Assembly: GCA_964034945.1 (NCBI GenBank)
Contig: OZ035960.1
Location: 24,043,487-24,107,486, forward strand
Length of the DNA: 64,000 bases
Source of the DNA: Chrysopilus asiliformis
Lineage: Eukaryota; Arthropoda; Insecta; Diptera; Rhagionidae
Direction: 5' to 3'
The notes under the pieces were generated by a model. The model did not search any database and was not told where the DNA came from. It saw only the letters and a program-made list of their open reading frames with translations. This document shows positions 47,085 through 58,936 of the stretch, piece by piece; the stretch's first letter is position 1, and each line of letters begins with the position of its first letter. A program made the translations under genes and the position numbers.

Positions 47085-50000
47085 GGCAACGTGCCGTAAT
47101 TTGGCACCGTGCCGTAATTTGGCACCGTGCCGTAATTTGGCACCGTGCCGTTATTTGGCACCGTGCCGTAATTTGGTACCGTGCCGTAATTTGGCACCGT
47201 GCCGTAATTTGGCACCGTGCCGTTATTTGGCACCGTGCCGTAATTTGGCACCGTGCCGTAATTTGGCACCGTGCCGTTATTTGGCACCGTGCCGTTATTT
47301 GGCACCGTGCCGTTATTTGGCACCGTGCCGTAATTTGGCACCGTGCCGTAATTTGGCACCGTGCCGTTATTTGGTACCGTGCCGTAATTTGGCACCGTGC
47401 CGTAATTTGGCACCGTGCCGTAATTTGGCACCGTGCCTTAATTTGGCACCGTGCCGTTATTTGGCACCGTGCCGTAATTTGGCACCGTGCCGTAATTTGG
47501 CACCGTGCCGTAATTTGGCACCGTGCCGTAATTTGGCACCGTGCCGTTATTTGGCACCGTGCCGTTATTTGGCACCGTGCCGTTAATTGGCACCGTGCCG
47601 TTATTGCCGTAATTTGGCACCGTGCCGTTATTTGGCACCGTGCCGTTATTTGGCACCGTGCCGTTAATTGGCACCGTGCCGTTATTTGGCACCGTGCCGT
47701 TATTAATTATTAATTTTTGCCGTTATTAATTTTTTAATTGGCACCGTGCCGTTATTTGGCACCGTGCCGTTATTTGGCACCGTGCCGTAATTTGGCACCG
47801 TGCCGTTATTTGGCACCGTGCCGTAATTTGGCACCGTGCCGTAATTTGGCACCGTGCCGTAATTTGGCAACGTGCCGTAATTTGGCACCGTGCCGTAATT
47901 TGGCACCGTGCCGTAATTTGGCACCGTGCCGTTATTTGGCACCGTGCCGTAATTTGGTACCGTGCCGTAATTTGGCACCGTGCCGTAATTTGGCACCGTG
48001 CCGTTATTTGGCACCGTGCCGTAATTTGGCACCGTGCCGTAATTTGGCACCGTACCGTAATTTGGCACCGTGCCGTTATTTGGCACCGTGCCGTTATTTG
48101 GCACCGTGCCGTAATTTGGCACCGTGCCGTAATTTGGCACCGTGCCGTTATTTGGTACCGTGCCGTAATTTGGCACCGTGCCGTAATTTGGCACCGTGCC
48201 GTAATTTGGCACCGTGCCTTAATTTGGCACCGTGCCGTTATTTGGCACCGTGCCGTAATTTGGCACCGTGCCGTAATTTGGCACCGTGCCGTAATTTGGC
48301 ACCGTGCCGTAATTTGGCACCGTGCCGTAATTTGGCACCGTGCCGTAATTTGGCACCGTGCCGTTATTTGGCACCGTGCCGTTATTTGGCACCGTGCCGT
48401 TAATTGGCACCGTGCCGTTATTTGGCACCGTGCCGTAATTTGGCACCGTGCCGTAATTTGGCACCGTGCCGTAATTTGGCACCGTGCCGTAATTTGGCAC
48501 CGTGCCGTTATTTGGCACCGTACCGTTATTTGGCACCGTGCCGTTATTTGGCACCGTGCCGTTATTTGGCACCGTGCCGTTATTTGGCACCGTGCCGTAA
48601 TTTGGCACCGTGCCGTTATTTGGCACCGTGCCGTTATTTGGCACCGTGCCGTAATTTGGCACCGTGCCGTTATTTGGCACCGTGCCGTAATTTGGCACCG
48701 TGCCGTAATTTGGCACCGTGCCGTAATTTGGCAACGTGCCGTAATTTGGCACCGTGCCGTAATTTGGCACCGTGCCGTAATTTGGCACCGTGCCGTTATT
48801 TGGCACCGTGCCGTAATTTGGTACCGTGCCGTAATTTGGCACCGTGCCGTAATTTGGCACCGTGCCGTTATTTGGCACCGTGCCGTAATTTGGCACCGTG
48901 CCGTAATTTGGCACCGTACCGTAATTTGGCACCGTGCCGTTATTTGGCACCGTGCCGTTATTTGGCACCGTGCCGTAATTTGGCACCGTGCCGTAATTTG
49001 GCACCGTGCCGTTATTTGGTACCGTGCCGTAATTTGGCACCGTGCCGTAATTTGGCACCGTGCCGTAATTTGGCACCGTGCCTTAATTTGGCACCGTGCC
49101 GTTATTTGGCACCGTGCCGTAATTTGGCACCGTGCCGTAATTTGGCACCGTGCCGTAATTTGGCACCGTGCCGTAATTTGGCACCGTGCCGTAATTTGGC
49201 ACCGTGCCGTAATTTGGCACCGTGCCGTTATTTGGCACCGTGCCGTTATTTGGCACCGTGCCGTTAATTGGCACCGTGCCGTAATTTGGCACCGTGCCGT
49301 TATTTGGCACCGTACCGTTATTTGGCACCGTGCCGTTATTTGGCACCGTGCCGTTATTTGGCACCGTGCCGTAATTTGGCACCGTGCCGTAATTTGGCAC
49401 CGTGCCGTTATTTGGCACCGTGCCGTTATTTGGCACCGTGCCGTAATTTGGCACCGTGCCGTAATTTGGCACCGTGCCGTAATTTGGCACCGTGCCGTAA
49501 TTTTGCACCGTGCCGTTATTTGGCACCGTGCCGTAATTTGGCACCGTGCCGTAATTTGGCACCGTGCCGTTATTTGGCACCGTGCCGTAATTTGGCACCG
49601 TGCCGTTATTTGGCACCGTGCCGTAATTTGGCACCGTGCCGTAATTTGGCACCGTGCCGTAATTTGGCAACGTGCCGTAATTTGGCACCGTGCCGTAATT
49701 TGGCACCGTGCCGTAATTTGGCACCGTGCCGTTATTTGGCACCGTGCCGTAATTTGGTACCGTGCCGTAATTTGGCACCGTGCCGTAATTTGGCACCGTG
49801 CCGTTATTTGGCACCGTGCCGTAATTTGGCACCGTGCCGTAATTTGGCACCGTACCGTAATTTGGCACCGTGCCGTTATTTGGCACCGTGCCGTTATTTG
49901 GCACCGTGCCGTAATTTGGCACCGTGCCGTAATTTGGCACCGTGCCGTTATTTGGTACCGTGCCGTAATTTGGCACCGTGCCGTAATTTGGCACCGTGCC

Positions 50001-52213
50001 GTAATTTGGCACCGTGCCTTAATTTGGCACCGTGCCGTTATTTGGCACCGTGCCGTAATTTGGCACCGTGCCGTAATTTGGCACCGTGCCGTAATTTGGC
50101 ACCGTGCCGTAATTTGGCACCGTGCCGTTATTTGGCACCGTGCCGTTATTTGGCACCGTGCCGTTAATTGGCACCGTGCCGTTATTTGGCACCGTGCCGT
50201 TATTTGGCACCGTGCCGTAATTTGGCACCGTGCCGTTATTTGGCACCGTGCCGTTATTTGGCACCGTGCCGTAATTTGGCACCGTGCCGTAATTTGGCAC
50301 CGTACCGTAATTTGGCACCGTGCCGTTATTTGGCACCGTGCCGTTATTTGGCACCGTGCCGTAATTTGGCACCGTGCCGTAATTTGGCACCGTGCCGTTA
50401 TTTGGTACCGTGCCGTAATTTGGCACCGTGCCGTAATTTGGCACCGTGCCGTAATTTGGCACCGTGCCTTAATTTGGCACCGTGCCGTTATTTGGCACCG
50501 TGCCGTAATTTGGCACCGTGCCGTAATTTGGCACCGTGCCGTAATTTGGCACCGTGCCGTAATTTGGCACCGTGCCGTAATTTGGCACCGTGCCGTAATT
50601 TGGCACCGTGCCTTAATTTGGCACCGTGCCGTTATTTGGCACCGTGCCGTAATTTGGCACCGTGCCGTAATTTGGCACCGTGCCGTAATTTGGCACCGTG
50701 CCGTAATTTGGCACCGTGCCGTTATTTGGCACCGTGCCGTTAATTGGCACCGTGCCGTTATTTGGCACCGTGCCGTAATTTGGCACCGTGCCGTAATTTG
50801 GCACCGTGCCGTAATTTGGCACCGTGCCGTAATTTGGCACCGTGCCGTTATTTGGCACCGTACCGTTATTTGGCACCGTGCCGTTATTTGGCACCGTGCC
50901 GTTATTTGGCACCGTGCCGTTATTTGGCACCGTGCCGTAATTTGGCACCGTGCCGTAATTTGGCACCGTGCCGTTATTTGGCACCGTGCCGTTATTTGGC
51001 ACCGTGCCGTAATTTGGCACCGTGCCGTAATTTGGCACCGTGCCGTAATTTGGCACCGTGCCGTAATTTGGCACCGTGCCGTAATTTGGCACCGTGCCGT
51101 AATTTGGCACCGTGCCGTAATTTGGCACCGTGCCGTTATTTGGCACCGTGCCGTAATTTGGCACCGTGCCGTTATTTGGCACCGTGCCGTAATTTGGCAC
51201 CGTGCCGTAATTTGGCACCGTGCCGTAATTTGGCAACGTGCCGTAATTTGGCACCGTGCCGTAATTTGGCACCGTGCCGTAATTTGGCACCGTGCCGTTA
51301 TTTGGCACCGTGCCGTAATTTGGTACCGTGCCGTAATTTGGCACCGTGCCGTAATTTGGCACCGTGCCGTTATTTGGCACCGTGCCGCAATTTGGCACCG
51401 TGCCGTAATTTGGCACCGTACCGTAATTTGGCACCGTGCCGTTATTTGGCACCGTGCCGTTATTTGGCACCGTGCCGTAATTTGGCACCGTGCCGTAATT
51501 TGGCACCGTGCCGTTATTTGGTACCGTGCCGTAATTTGGCACCGTGCCGTAATTTGGCACCGTGCCGTAATTTGGCACCGTGCCTTAATTTGGCACCGTG
51601 CCGTTATTTGGCACCGTGCCGTAATTTGGCACCGTGCCGTAATTTGGCACCGTGCCGTAATTTGGCACCGTGCCGTAATTTGGCACCGTGCCGTAATTTG
51701 GCACCGTGCCGTTATTTGGCACCGTGCCGTTATTTGGCACCGTGCCGTTAATTGGCACCGTGCCGTTATTTGGCACCGTGCCGTTATTTGGCACCGTGCC
51801 GTAATTTGGCACCGTGCCGTTAATTGGCACCGTGCCGTAATTTGGCACCGTGCCGTTATTTGGCACCGTGCCGTTATTTGGTACCGTGCCGTAATTTGGC
51901 ACCGTGCCGTAATTTATTTGGCACCGTGCCGTTATTTGGCACCGTGCCGTAATTTGGCACCGTGCCGTAATTTGGCACCGTGCCGTAATTTGGCACCGTG
52001 CCGTAATTTGGCACCGTGCCGTAATTTGGCACCGTGCCGTTATTTGGCACCGTGCCGTTATTTGGCACCGTGCCGTTAATTGGCACCGTGCCGTAATTTG
52101 GCACCGTGCCGTTATTTGGCACCGTGCCGTAATTTGGCACCGTGCCGTTATTTGGCGCCGTGCCGTAATTTGGCACCGTGCCGTAATTTGGCACCGTGCC
52201 GTAATTTGGCAAC
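47085..52213. repeat. Higher-order region marked by GGCAAC monomers
   Basis: GGCAACGTGCC appears at 47085, 47866, 48730, 49666, 51232 and 52208. Spacings 864, 936 and 1,566 bp are 48, 52 and 87 monomers. 781 spans the AT-rich break at 47701, and 976 is not a multiple of 18. Each marker sits in a similar context, followed by GGTACC, GTACCG and GCCTTA variants, so these are copies of one block of changing length. Confidence 0.75.
47700..47741. repeat. AT-rich break inside the satellite
   Basis: About 40 bp of TTATTAATTATTAATTTTTG followed by CCGTTATTAATTTTTTAATT replace two monomers. The CCG and GTTATTAATT pieces suggest local slippage within monomers rather than insertion of foreign DNA. Confidence 0.7.
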
Positions 52214-54828
52214 GTGCCGTAATTTGGCACCGTGCCGTAATTTGGCACCGTGCCGTAATTTGGCACCGTGCCGTTATTTGGCACCGTGCCGTAATTTGGT
52301 ACCGTGCCGTAATTTGGCACCGTGCCGTAATTTGGCACCGTGCCGTTATTTGGCACCGTGCCGTAATTTGGCACCGTGCCGTAATTTGGCACCGTACCGT
52401 AATTTGGCACCGTGCCGTTATTTGGCACCGTGCCGTTATTTGGCACCGTGCCGTAATTTGGCACCGTGCCGTAATTTGGCACCGTGCCGTTATTTGGTAC
52501 CGTGCCGTAATTTGGCACCGTGCCGTAATTTGGCACCGTGCCGTAATTTGGCACCGTGCCTTAATTTGGCACCGTGCCGTTATTTGGCACCGTGCCGTAA
52601 TTTGGCACCGTGCCGTAATTTGGCACCGTGCCGTAATTTGGCACCGTGCCGTAATTTGGCACCGTGCCGTAATTTGGCACCGTGCCGTAATTTGGCACCG
52701 TGCCGTTATTTGGCACCGTGCCGTTATTTGGCACCGTGCCGTTAATTGGCACCGTGCCGTTATTTGGCACCGTGCCGTTATTTGGCACCGTGCCGTAATT
52801 TGGCACCGTGCCGTTAATTGGCACCGTGCCGTAATTTGGCACCGTGCCGTTATTTGGCACCGTGCCGTTATTTGGTACCGTGCCGTAATTTGGCACCGTA
52901 CCGTAATTTGGCACCGTGCCGTAATTTGGCACCGTGCCGTAATTTGGCACCGTGCCGTTATTTGGCACCGTGCCGTAATTTGGCACCGTGCCGTAATTTG
53001 GCACCGTGCCGTAATTTGGCACCGTGCCGTAATTTGGCACCGTGCCGTTATTTGGCACCGTGCCGTTATTTGGCACCGTGCCGTTATTTGGCACCGTGCC
53101 GTTATTTGGCACCGTGCCGTAATTTGGCACCGTACCGTAATTTGGCACCGTGCCGTAATTTGGCACCGTGCCGTAATTTGGCACCGTGCCGTTATTTGGC
53201 ACCGTGCCGTAATTTGGCACCGTGCCGTAATTTGGCACCGTGCCGTAATTTGGCACCGTGCCGTAATTTGGCACCGTGCCGTTATTTGGCACCGTGCCGT
53301 TAATTGGCACCGTGCCGTTATTTGGCACCGTGCCGTTATTTGGCACCGTGCCGTAATTTGGCACCGTGCCGTTAATTGGCACCGTGCCGTTATTTGGCAC
53401 CGTGCCGTTATTTGGCACCGTGCCGTTATTTGGCACCGTGCCGTAATTTGGCACCGTGCCGTAATTTGGCACCGCACCGTGCCGTAATTTGGCACCGTGC
53501 CGTTATTTGGCACCGTGCCGTAATTTGGCACCGTGCCGTAATTTGGCACCGTGCCGTAATTTGGCACCGTGCCGTTATTTGGCACCGTGCCGTTATTTTT
53601 CACCGTGCCGTAATTTGGCACCGTGCCGTAATTTGGCACCGCACCGTGCCGTAATTTGGCACCGTGCCGTTATTTGGCACCGTGCCGTAATTTGGCACCG
53701 TGCCGTAATTTGGCACCGTGCCGTAATTTGGCACCGTGCCGTTATTTGGCACCGTGCCGTTATTTGGCACCGTGCCGTTATTTGGCACCGTGCCGTTATT
53801 TGGCACCGTGCCGTAATTTGGCACCGTGCCGTAATTTGGCACCGTGCCGTTATTTGGCACCGTGCCGTTAATTGGCACCGTGCCGTTATTTGGCACCGTG
53901 CCGTTATTTGGCACCGTGCCGTAATTTGGCACTGTGCCGTTATTTGGCACCGTGCCGTAATTTGGCACCGTGCCGTAATTTGGCACCGTGCCGTTATTTG
54001 GCACCGTGCCGTAATTTGGCACCGTGCCGTAATTTGGCACCGTGCCGTTATTTGGCACAGTGCCGTAATTTGGCACCGTGCCGTAATTTGGCACCGTGCC
54101 GTAATTTGGCACCGTGCCATTAATTGGCACCGTGCCGTTATTTGGCACCGTGCCGTTATTTGGCACCGTGCCGTTATTTGGCACCGTGCCGTAATTTGGC
54201 ACCGTGCCGTAATTTGGCACCGCACCGTGCCGTAATTTGGCACCGTGCCGTAATTTGGCACCGTGCCGTAATTTGGCACCGTGCCGTTATTTGGCACCGT
54301 GCCGTTATTTGACACCGTGCCGTAATTTGGCACCGTGCCGTAATTTGGCACTTGGCACCGTGCCGTAATTTGGCACCGTGCCGTAATTTGGCACCGTGCC
54401 GTAATTTGGCATCGTGCCGTTATTTGGCACCGTGCCGTTATTTGGCACCGTGCCGTAATTTGGCACCGTGCCGTAATTTGGCACCGTGCCGTAATTTGGC
54501 ACCGTGCCGTAATTTGGCACCGTGCCGTTATTTGGCACCGTGCCGTAATTTGGCACCGTGCCGTAATTTGGCACCGTGCCGTAATTTGGCACCGTGCCGT
54601 TATTTGGCACCGTGCCGTTATTTGGCACCGTGCCGTTATTTGGCACCGTGCCGTAATTTGGCACCGTGCCGTAATTTGGCACCGTGCCGTAATTTGGCAC
54701 CGTGCCGTAATTTGGCACCGTGCCGTTATTTGGCACCGTGCCGTTATTTGGCACCGTGCCGTTATTTGGCACCGTGCCGTTATTTGGCACCGTGCCGTAA
54801 TTTGGCACCGTGCCGTAATTTGGTGCCC

Positions 54829-54882
54829 AAGTAAAGTACGGCACAAAAGTAAAGTACGGCACCAAAGTAAAGTAGCGCACTG
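54829..54882. repeat. Three degenerate 18-bp monomers at the right edge
   Basis: AAGTAAAGTACGGCACAA, AAGTAAAGTACGGCACCA and AAGTAAAGTAGCGCACTG start at 54829, 54847 and 54865, exactly 18 bp apart. They share CGGCAC and the period with the main array but differ elsewhere, so they look like relics of an older monomer. Confidence 0.85.
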
Positions 54883-55368
54883 TAGCGGTGTGCATTTTAG
54901 ACATTCATCAAAATAACACTTTCATTTTAGAAAACACTTGACACATAAAAATGTATATTTTATGGAAAACCAATTGGATTTCCAATCATCTTGGAGGTAC
55001 GATTTTTGGAGGTTATTTGGATTTGGAGATATTTGGAGGTTATGGAGTTTTGAGTGGAAATCCAAGATTTTTTCCTGTGAAAATGGTCCTTTTTTGTACC
55101 ATATGGTACATAATTCCAAATGTTCCCACAAATATTCTTAAACTTTATAAAGGAAAATTGCGTGGTACATTTGGATACGGTACAAAAATTCTAACATTGG
55201 TCAATTGGATTTTTTCGCCGTTCTCGAGAAATGTCGAGATATCTCGAGAAATACAAATTTTTGAAAAAGCCTTTTTGCGGTTTAAATTTTAGAACATAAA
55301 TTCTTAAAAAAAATAAATAAAACATAAACTCTCAAAAAAAGAAACACACCAAATTATTAGGTCTGTTC
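54883..55368. other. Right flank of the satellite with short perfect palindromes
   Basis: AT-rich. It contains GTACCATATGGTAC (55097-55110), TTCTCGAGAA (55221-55230) and TCGAGATATCTCGA (55234-55247), plus TTTGGAGGT words repeated at 54990-55040. The frame of 113 codons at 54951-55292 shows no domain. Confidence 0.5.
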
Positions 55369-55419
55369 GTGTAAAATATAAAATTCGGTCGGTGTTACAC
55401 CGAATTTTATATTTTACAC
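55369..55419. repeat. Perfect 21-bp-arm hairpin
   Basis: GTGTAAAATATAAAATTCGG plus T (55369-55389) is the exact reverse complement of 55399-55419, with a 9-base loop. It resembles a terminator-like hairpin but lies in eukaryotic intergenic DNA; more likely a small foldback remnant. Confidence 0.85.
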
Positions 55420-57780
55420 TAGATAATAGCGGATTTTCTTACACCCAACTAGTTTTTATCAAGGAGTTTGGTGGAAGTTTAGAGTAAATCATACATTACC
55501 AAGTTAACTAAACTTTATTATTACAATATTTTTTGTATAACTACATTCAAAAAGGCGAGGAAAAAGTTGGTGATAATTGTGTTTTTTCCAATTTTTTAAA
55601 TGATGCTAATGGATTAACATACCACTGTCAAACTGCCGCAGAAAAAAGACCCACAATCGACTTTTTATTAGTCCAGTAAAAATCGTTATTATCACTAAAA
55701 TAAAAATAAAGAGATCCTATTTTTATAGAATCATTAAAAACATCATATGAGATATTAAAAAAATCATATGAGAACAGCCTTATGTGCTGTAGGCAGTTTT
55801 AATACTAGAAAAAAAAACAATCAAATAAATGAGAGGAACTCCTACAGGTATTTTTGCTTGAATAGATTCTTATCTAAGTGGTTCAACATATAAATATTTT
55901 AACGAGATTATTATTTTTTTTTTTTTGAAAATCAATTATAAATTTTGTAGCTCCCACTCGGGGTATTAATACAAGTAGAAATGTGGATATATTAGAAATC
56001 AAAATCAAAATAAACCCTCAACAGCCCATTAAATGAAATTTTATTAATCCACGTGGAAAAGTTTTATATTATATCCCATTTACGAAATTATTTTTATACA
56101 AAAAACCTGTTTTTCTATCATAAGAGAATACGATTTATTTTTAGTTTATCGATAAAAATCTTAACGAAACTGAAGTTTGCATTTCGTAAACAGATACTGA
56201 AAAAGTTTAGCGGCAACCATATTTTTTAATTATGCGGTATCATTTCTTAAAAGTTCAAGTAAATAAAATTTCAAGTGGCTCTAGCCGAAAGGTGTAGATA
56301 TACCACAATTCAACAAACATATCTGTAATCATAGTTTACAATCAAAATTTCCTTTTTATACTGCAATGTATTAAATTTTAGATAAGATCCTAATGACGAT
56401 GCATCTAAAAGAAAGATTTCTTATTAAAAGACTTAAGATAGAAATCCTTTGAATTTTGTTGACTTTGACGAATTCTTTTTTTAACACCATATCCAAACCA
56501 CATACTCAAATGAGGTTTTCGATGAATACCGCAGATAAAAAATATATAAAGTTTGTACTAGAATTCGCTTCCTCCTGATAATAATAACGAAATTGAAGTT
56601 GATGTTGCTACCACTAGGCTGAGATGAGTTTATTTAAAGTCTTTATAAGGTGGAAAGGAAAAAAAAATATCTTTTATATTAACAGCCATGTTGACACTTT
56701 CCGTTGACATACGTGTGCTAACTTTGCTTATGATGGTGCTCATTAATTGATAATTAAACATTTATAGCGGTTATTCTACAGTCAGTTTTCCCAGAGCGTA
56801 TGCAAGTTCAGTATCCTACATATTATGCGAGTATATTAAAGAATACACTTGTACTTTGGAAAGAGAATATGTATAAATGGCACGAGGAAAAATTCCTTTG
56901 ACGTTATTTAAGGCTTCATATTCTCTGTTTGATTTAAAAGATTTTTTTTTTTTTCAAGCGTTTTTTTTTTTTGAATAGGGTTCTGCTCTAAAATCGCTTC
57001 GCCATGAATTTTCATTTAGTGTGGCTGTAATGAAGTCATAAAGGATAGATAAAAGCCTTTATATTTGAGAAAATTTTTCCTCTTTCATTTTAAAACAGCC
57101 CTGGGCTTTTATTATATCAAAAGTCCTTTCACATTTTACAATGCACATATGGGTACTCCACCAATGCAATGAATACCTATATGTACCTTACAAAGTAATA
57201 GAGCTTAGTATTTAGCTTTTGTAGTAATTCAATGTTATTATGATGGCAATCACTATATGTACACGATTCTATACACAATTAATAGCAATTTTACAATGTC
57301 TCAACAATTTGATCTTCTTCATACTAGTATGTAGGGGTGCCATAACAAATTTTAGAAAACTAGGATCCATGAACAAAAAATCCCAGACAGAGTGTTCAAA
57401 AAACAAGAGATACTTTAAACATTAAAATAGGCAAGTTAAAATTTATTTTACAATAATCAACAAAATAAAGAAACATCTGTTGCCATTTCTTTTTTCTATA
57501 TTGGGCAAAATATGTTTTGCAAACAAAAATAAACAAAAAGAAATGTGCCGCAGGCAAATGGCTTTAAAAAAACATGCGCCATATCTAAATTTCGTCAATG
57601 CATCGATGAAAATTTTGTCAACTCAAGGTCAAATATACCCTTAAATTGAAAGCATCACACTCCGTGCTTTGTGTATCTTAATGTCTTGATTTTATAAAGT
57701 AAACTTCTTAATCGGCTCGAAATTCCCCAGACTAAAAACTCCGGATAGCACCAGGAAAAACCTGTACGTATTTTCCCATT
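55420..57780. other. AT-rich non-coding DNA, no gene recognised
   Basis: Poly-T and poly-A runs near 55915 and 56943 and one 61-codon frame at 57240-57425 without a motif. No transposon ends seen. Confidence 0.4.
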
Positions 57781-57801
57781 GTAGAATCTGTCAGGTGGGA
57801 A

Positions 57802-57824
57802 GGGGGGGGGGGGGGGGGGGGGGG
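57802..57824. repeat. G23 homopolymer
   Basis: Twenty-three consecutive G residues after 'gtcaggtgggaa', followed by 'ttgaggggctccctctcctg'. Such a tract can form G-quadruplexes on this strand. Confidence 0.95.
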
Positions 57825-58110
57825 TTGAGGGGCTCCCTCTCCTGCTAGATTCTATATCCTTACAAATATCGAGTTTAAATTGTTTGTGTTGTGTTCAATA
57901 CAATAGCAAGAAGAGGCTTTTACATAATTAAAGAAGGGCCTTTTAGATCATTCCCCCTGTATCTCTATCCCCTCAAACTCCCTCGTCTGCTAGATTCTAC
58001 ATCGTTAGAGATATCGGGTTGATTTTTTTTTGTCTTGTTGTCAGTTTAATTACAAGTAAGACTTTTCAGATAACTCGCCCTTTCGGGCTATCTCCGTAAG
58101 CTCCTCCCTT
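57825..58110. repeat. Diverged tandem duplication of about 145 bp
   Basis: 'ctccctctcctgctagattc' near 57833 is matched by 'ctccctcgtctgctagattc' near 57978, and both continue with 'tat/tac atc', 'atatcg(a/g)gtt' and 'ttgttg/tgttca'. About 70-75% similarity by eye. The G23 tract is directly upstream. Confidence 0.5.
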
Positions 58111-58936
58111 ACAATCTTTTTGGCTTACCGAATCGAAATTTTACGCAAATACCAAGTCGAATTTTTCGTTTTCCTTAACAAGCGGTTTTAATATACAACT
58201 TATAAAGGTTATAGCTGCACTGAGATTTTATCTTGGTGAAACAATTGATTTGGTGTGATTGAACAGTTGATTTAGAGGTTTCTTTCCGACCATAGATATA
58301 CTAGATCGCTCGATTTGCTGTCTCAAATGGTCCCATTTCAGTACAGTTCAGTGAATCAAAACGAGTCAAGTAAGAGCGAGATAACCGTATGAAAATAAAT
58401 ATAGTACTCTCGTTTAAACCGTGAGCTGTCAAATGAAAATAGACTTTCGGAATGATGTTGGCGCCTAAAGTTATTTGTTTGCGCCTAAAGTTAGTCTCAA
58501 ACTTGTGAAATTTGAATTTCGCGGCAAACTAAATTTGTTTGCGTTCAAGTACGATAAAGAGGGAAATACTTTTGGGACCATTTTTCAGCAGAGCCTTGTA
58601 TGGTGACAGTTGTTCTATGTTATATAGTTCTGTGTTTCCGACATATTTGCTTCGTTAGAAACAATTTAATTTTTTTAGCACCCAAATTCGACAGTGTTTA
58701 AGATCTAAAATTATAAATGTAAAAAATGTTTTTTCTGATTTTTTTCGGTTTAATTTTTATTAAGTCGGTTATATTTTTTCAGAGGGGTAATTAAGAATTA
58801 GCCTCCAGATTCATTACACGTTTTGAAATGCTTCACATTTTTACTATTGCGAACTTTTTTTTTATCATACTCGATAATATATATCCAGGTATACATAACA
58901 AGTCTGGTGGTGAGAAATTTTAGATATTAATATATA
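58111..58936. other. Non-coding DNA before the mariner relic
   Basis: AT-rich. 'gcgcctaaagtta' occurs twice, 24 bp apart, near 58464-58500. No gene recognised. Confidence 0.4.

Larger units (their letters stand above)
28259..54824. repeat. Giant 18-bp satellite array, about 1,475 monomers
   Basis: The consensus monomer is TTATTTGGCACCGTGCCG with two common variants, TAATTTGGCACCGTGCCG and TTAATTGGCACCGTGCCG. Each contains the 11-bp odd palindrome GGCAC-C-GTGCC. Neighbouring monomers also form GTGCC-(7)-GGCAC, so the array is palindromic in both phases. Two CpG sites occur per unit. Rarer changes (GGTACC, GTACCG, GCCTTA, GGCAAC, CCATTA) mark individual monomers. Register breaks include GGCACCGCACCGTGCC (for example near 32850, 38112 and 53472), TTTGGCCGTACCG (34328, 36466, 39568, 41705, 43986) and TTATTGCCGTAA (34538, 39777, 44268, 45177). 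Long open frames on both strands are an arithmetic effect of an 18-bp unit and are not annotated as genes. Confidence 0.98.

Noticed and set aside
28259..54824. CRISPR-like array (regularly spaced palindromic repeats)
   Set aside because: There are no unique spacers: the AT tail has three states only and is 6 bp long. The host context is eukaryotic.
55421..55445. Possible right CACTC-type end of a satellite-bearing element (GCGGATTTTCTTACACCC)
   Set aside because: It resembles the reverse complement of the 28085 start only over about eight bases and lacks GAGTG-TA, so it cannot be called a matching end.
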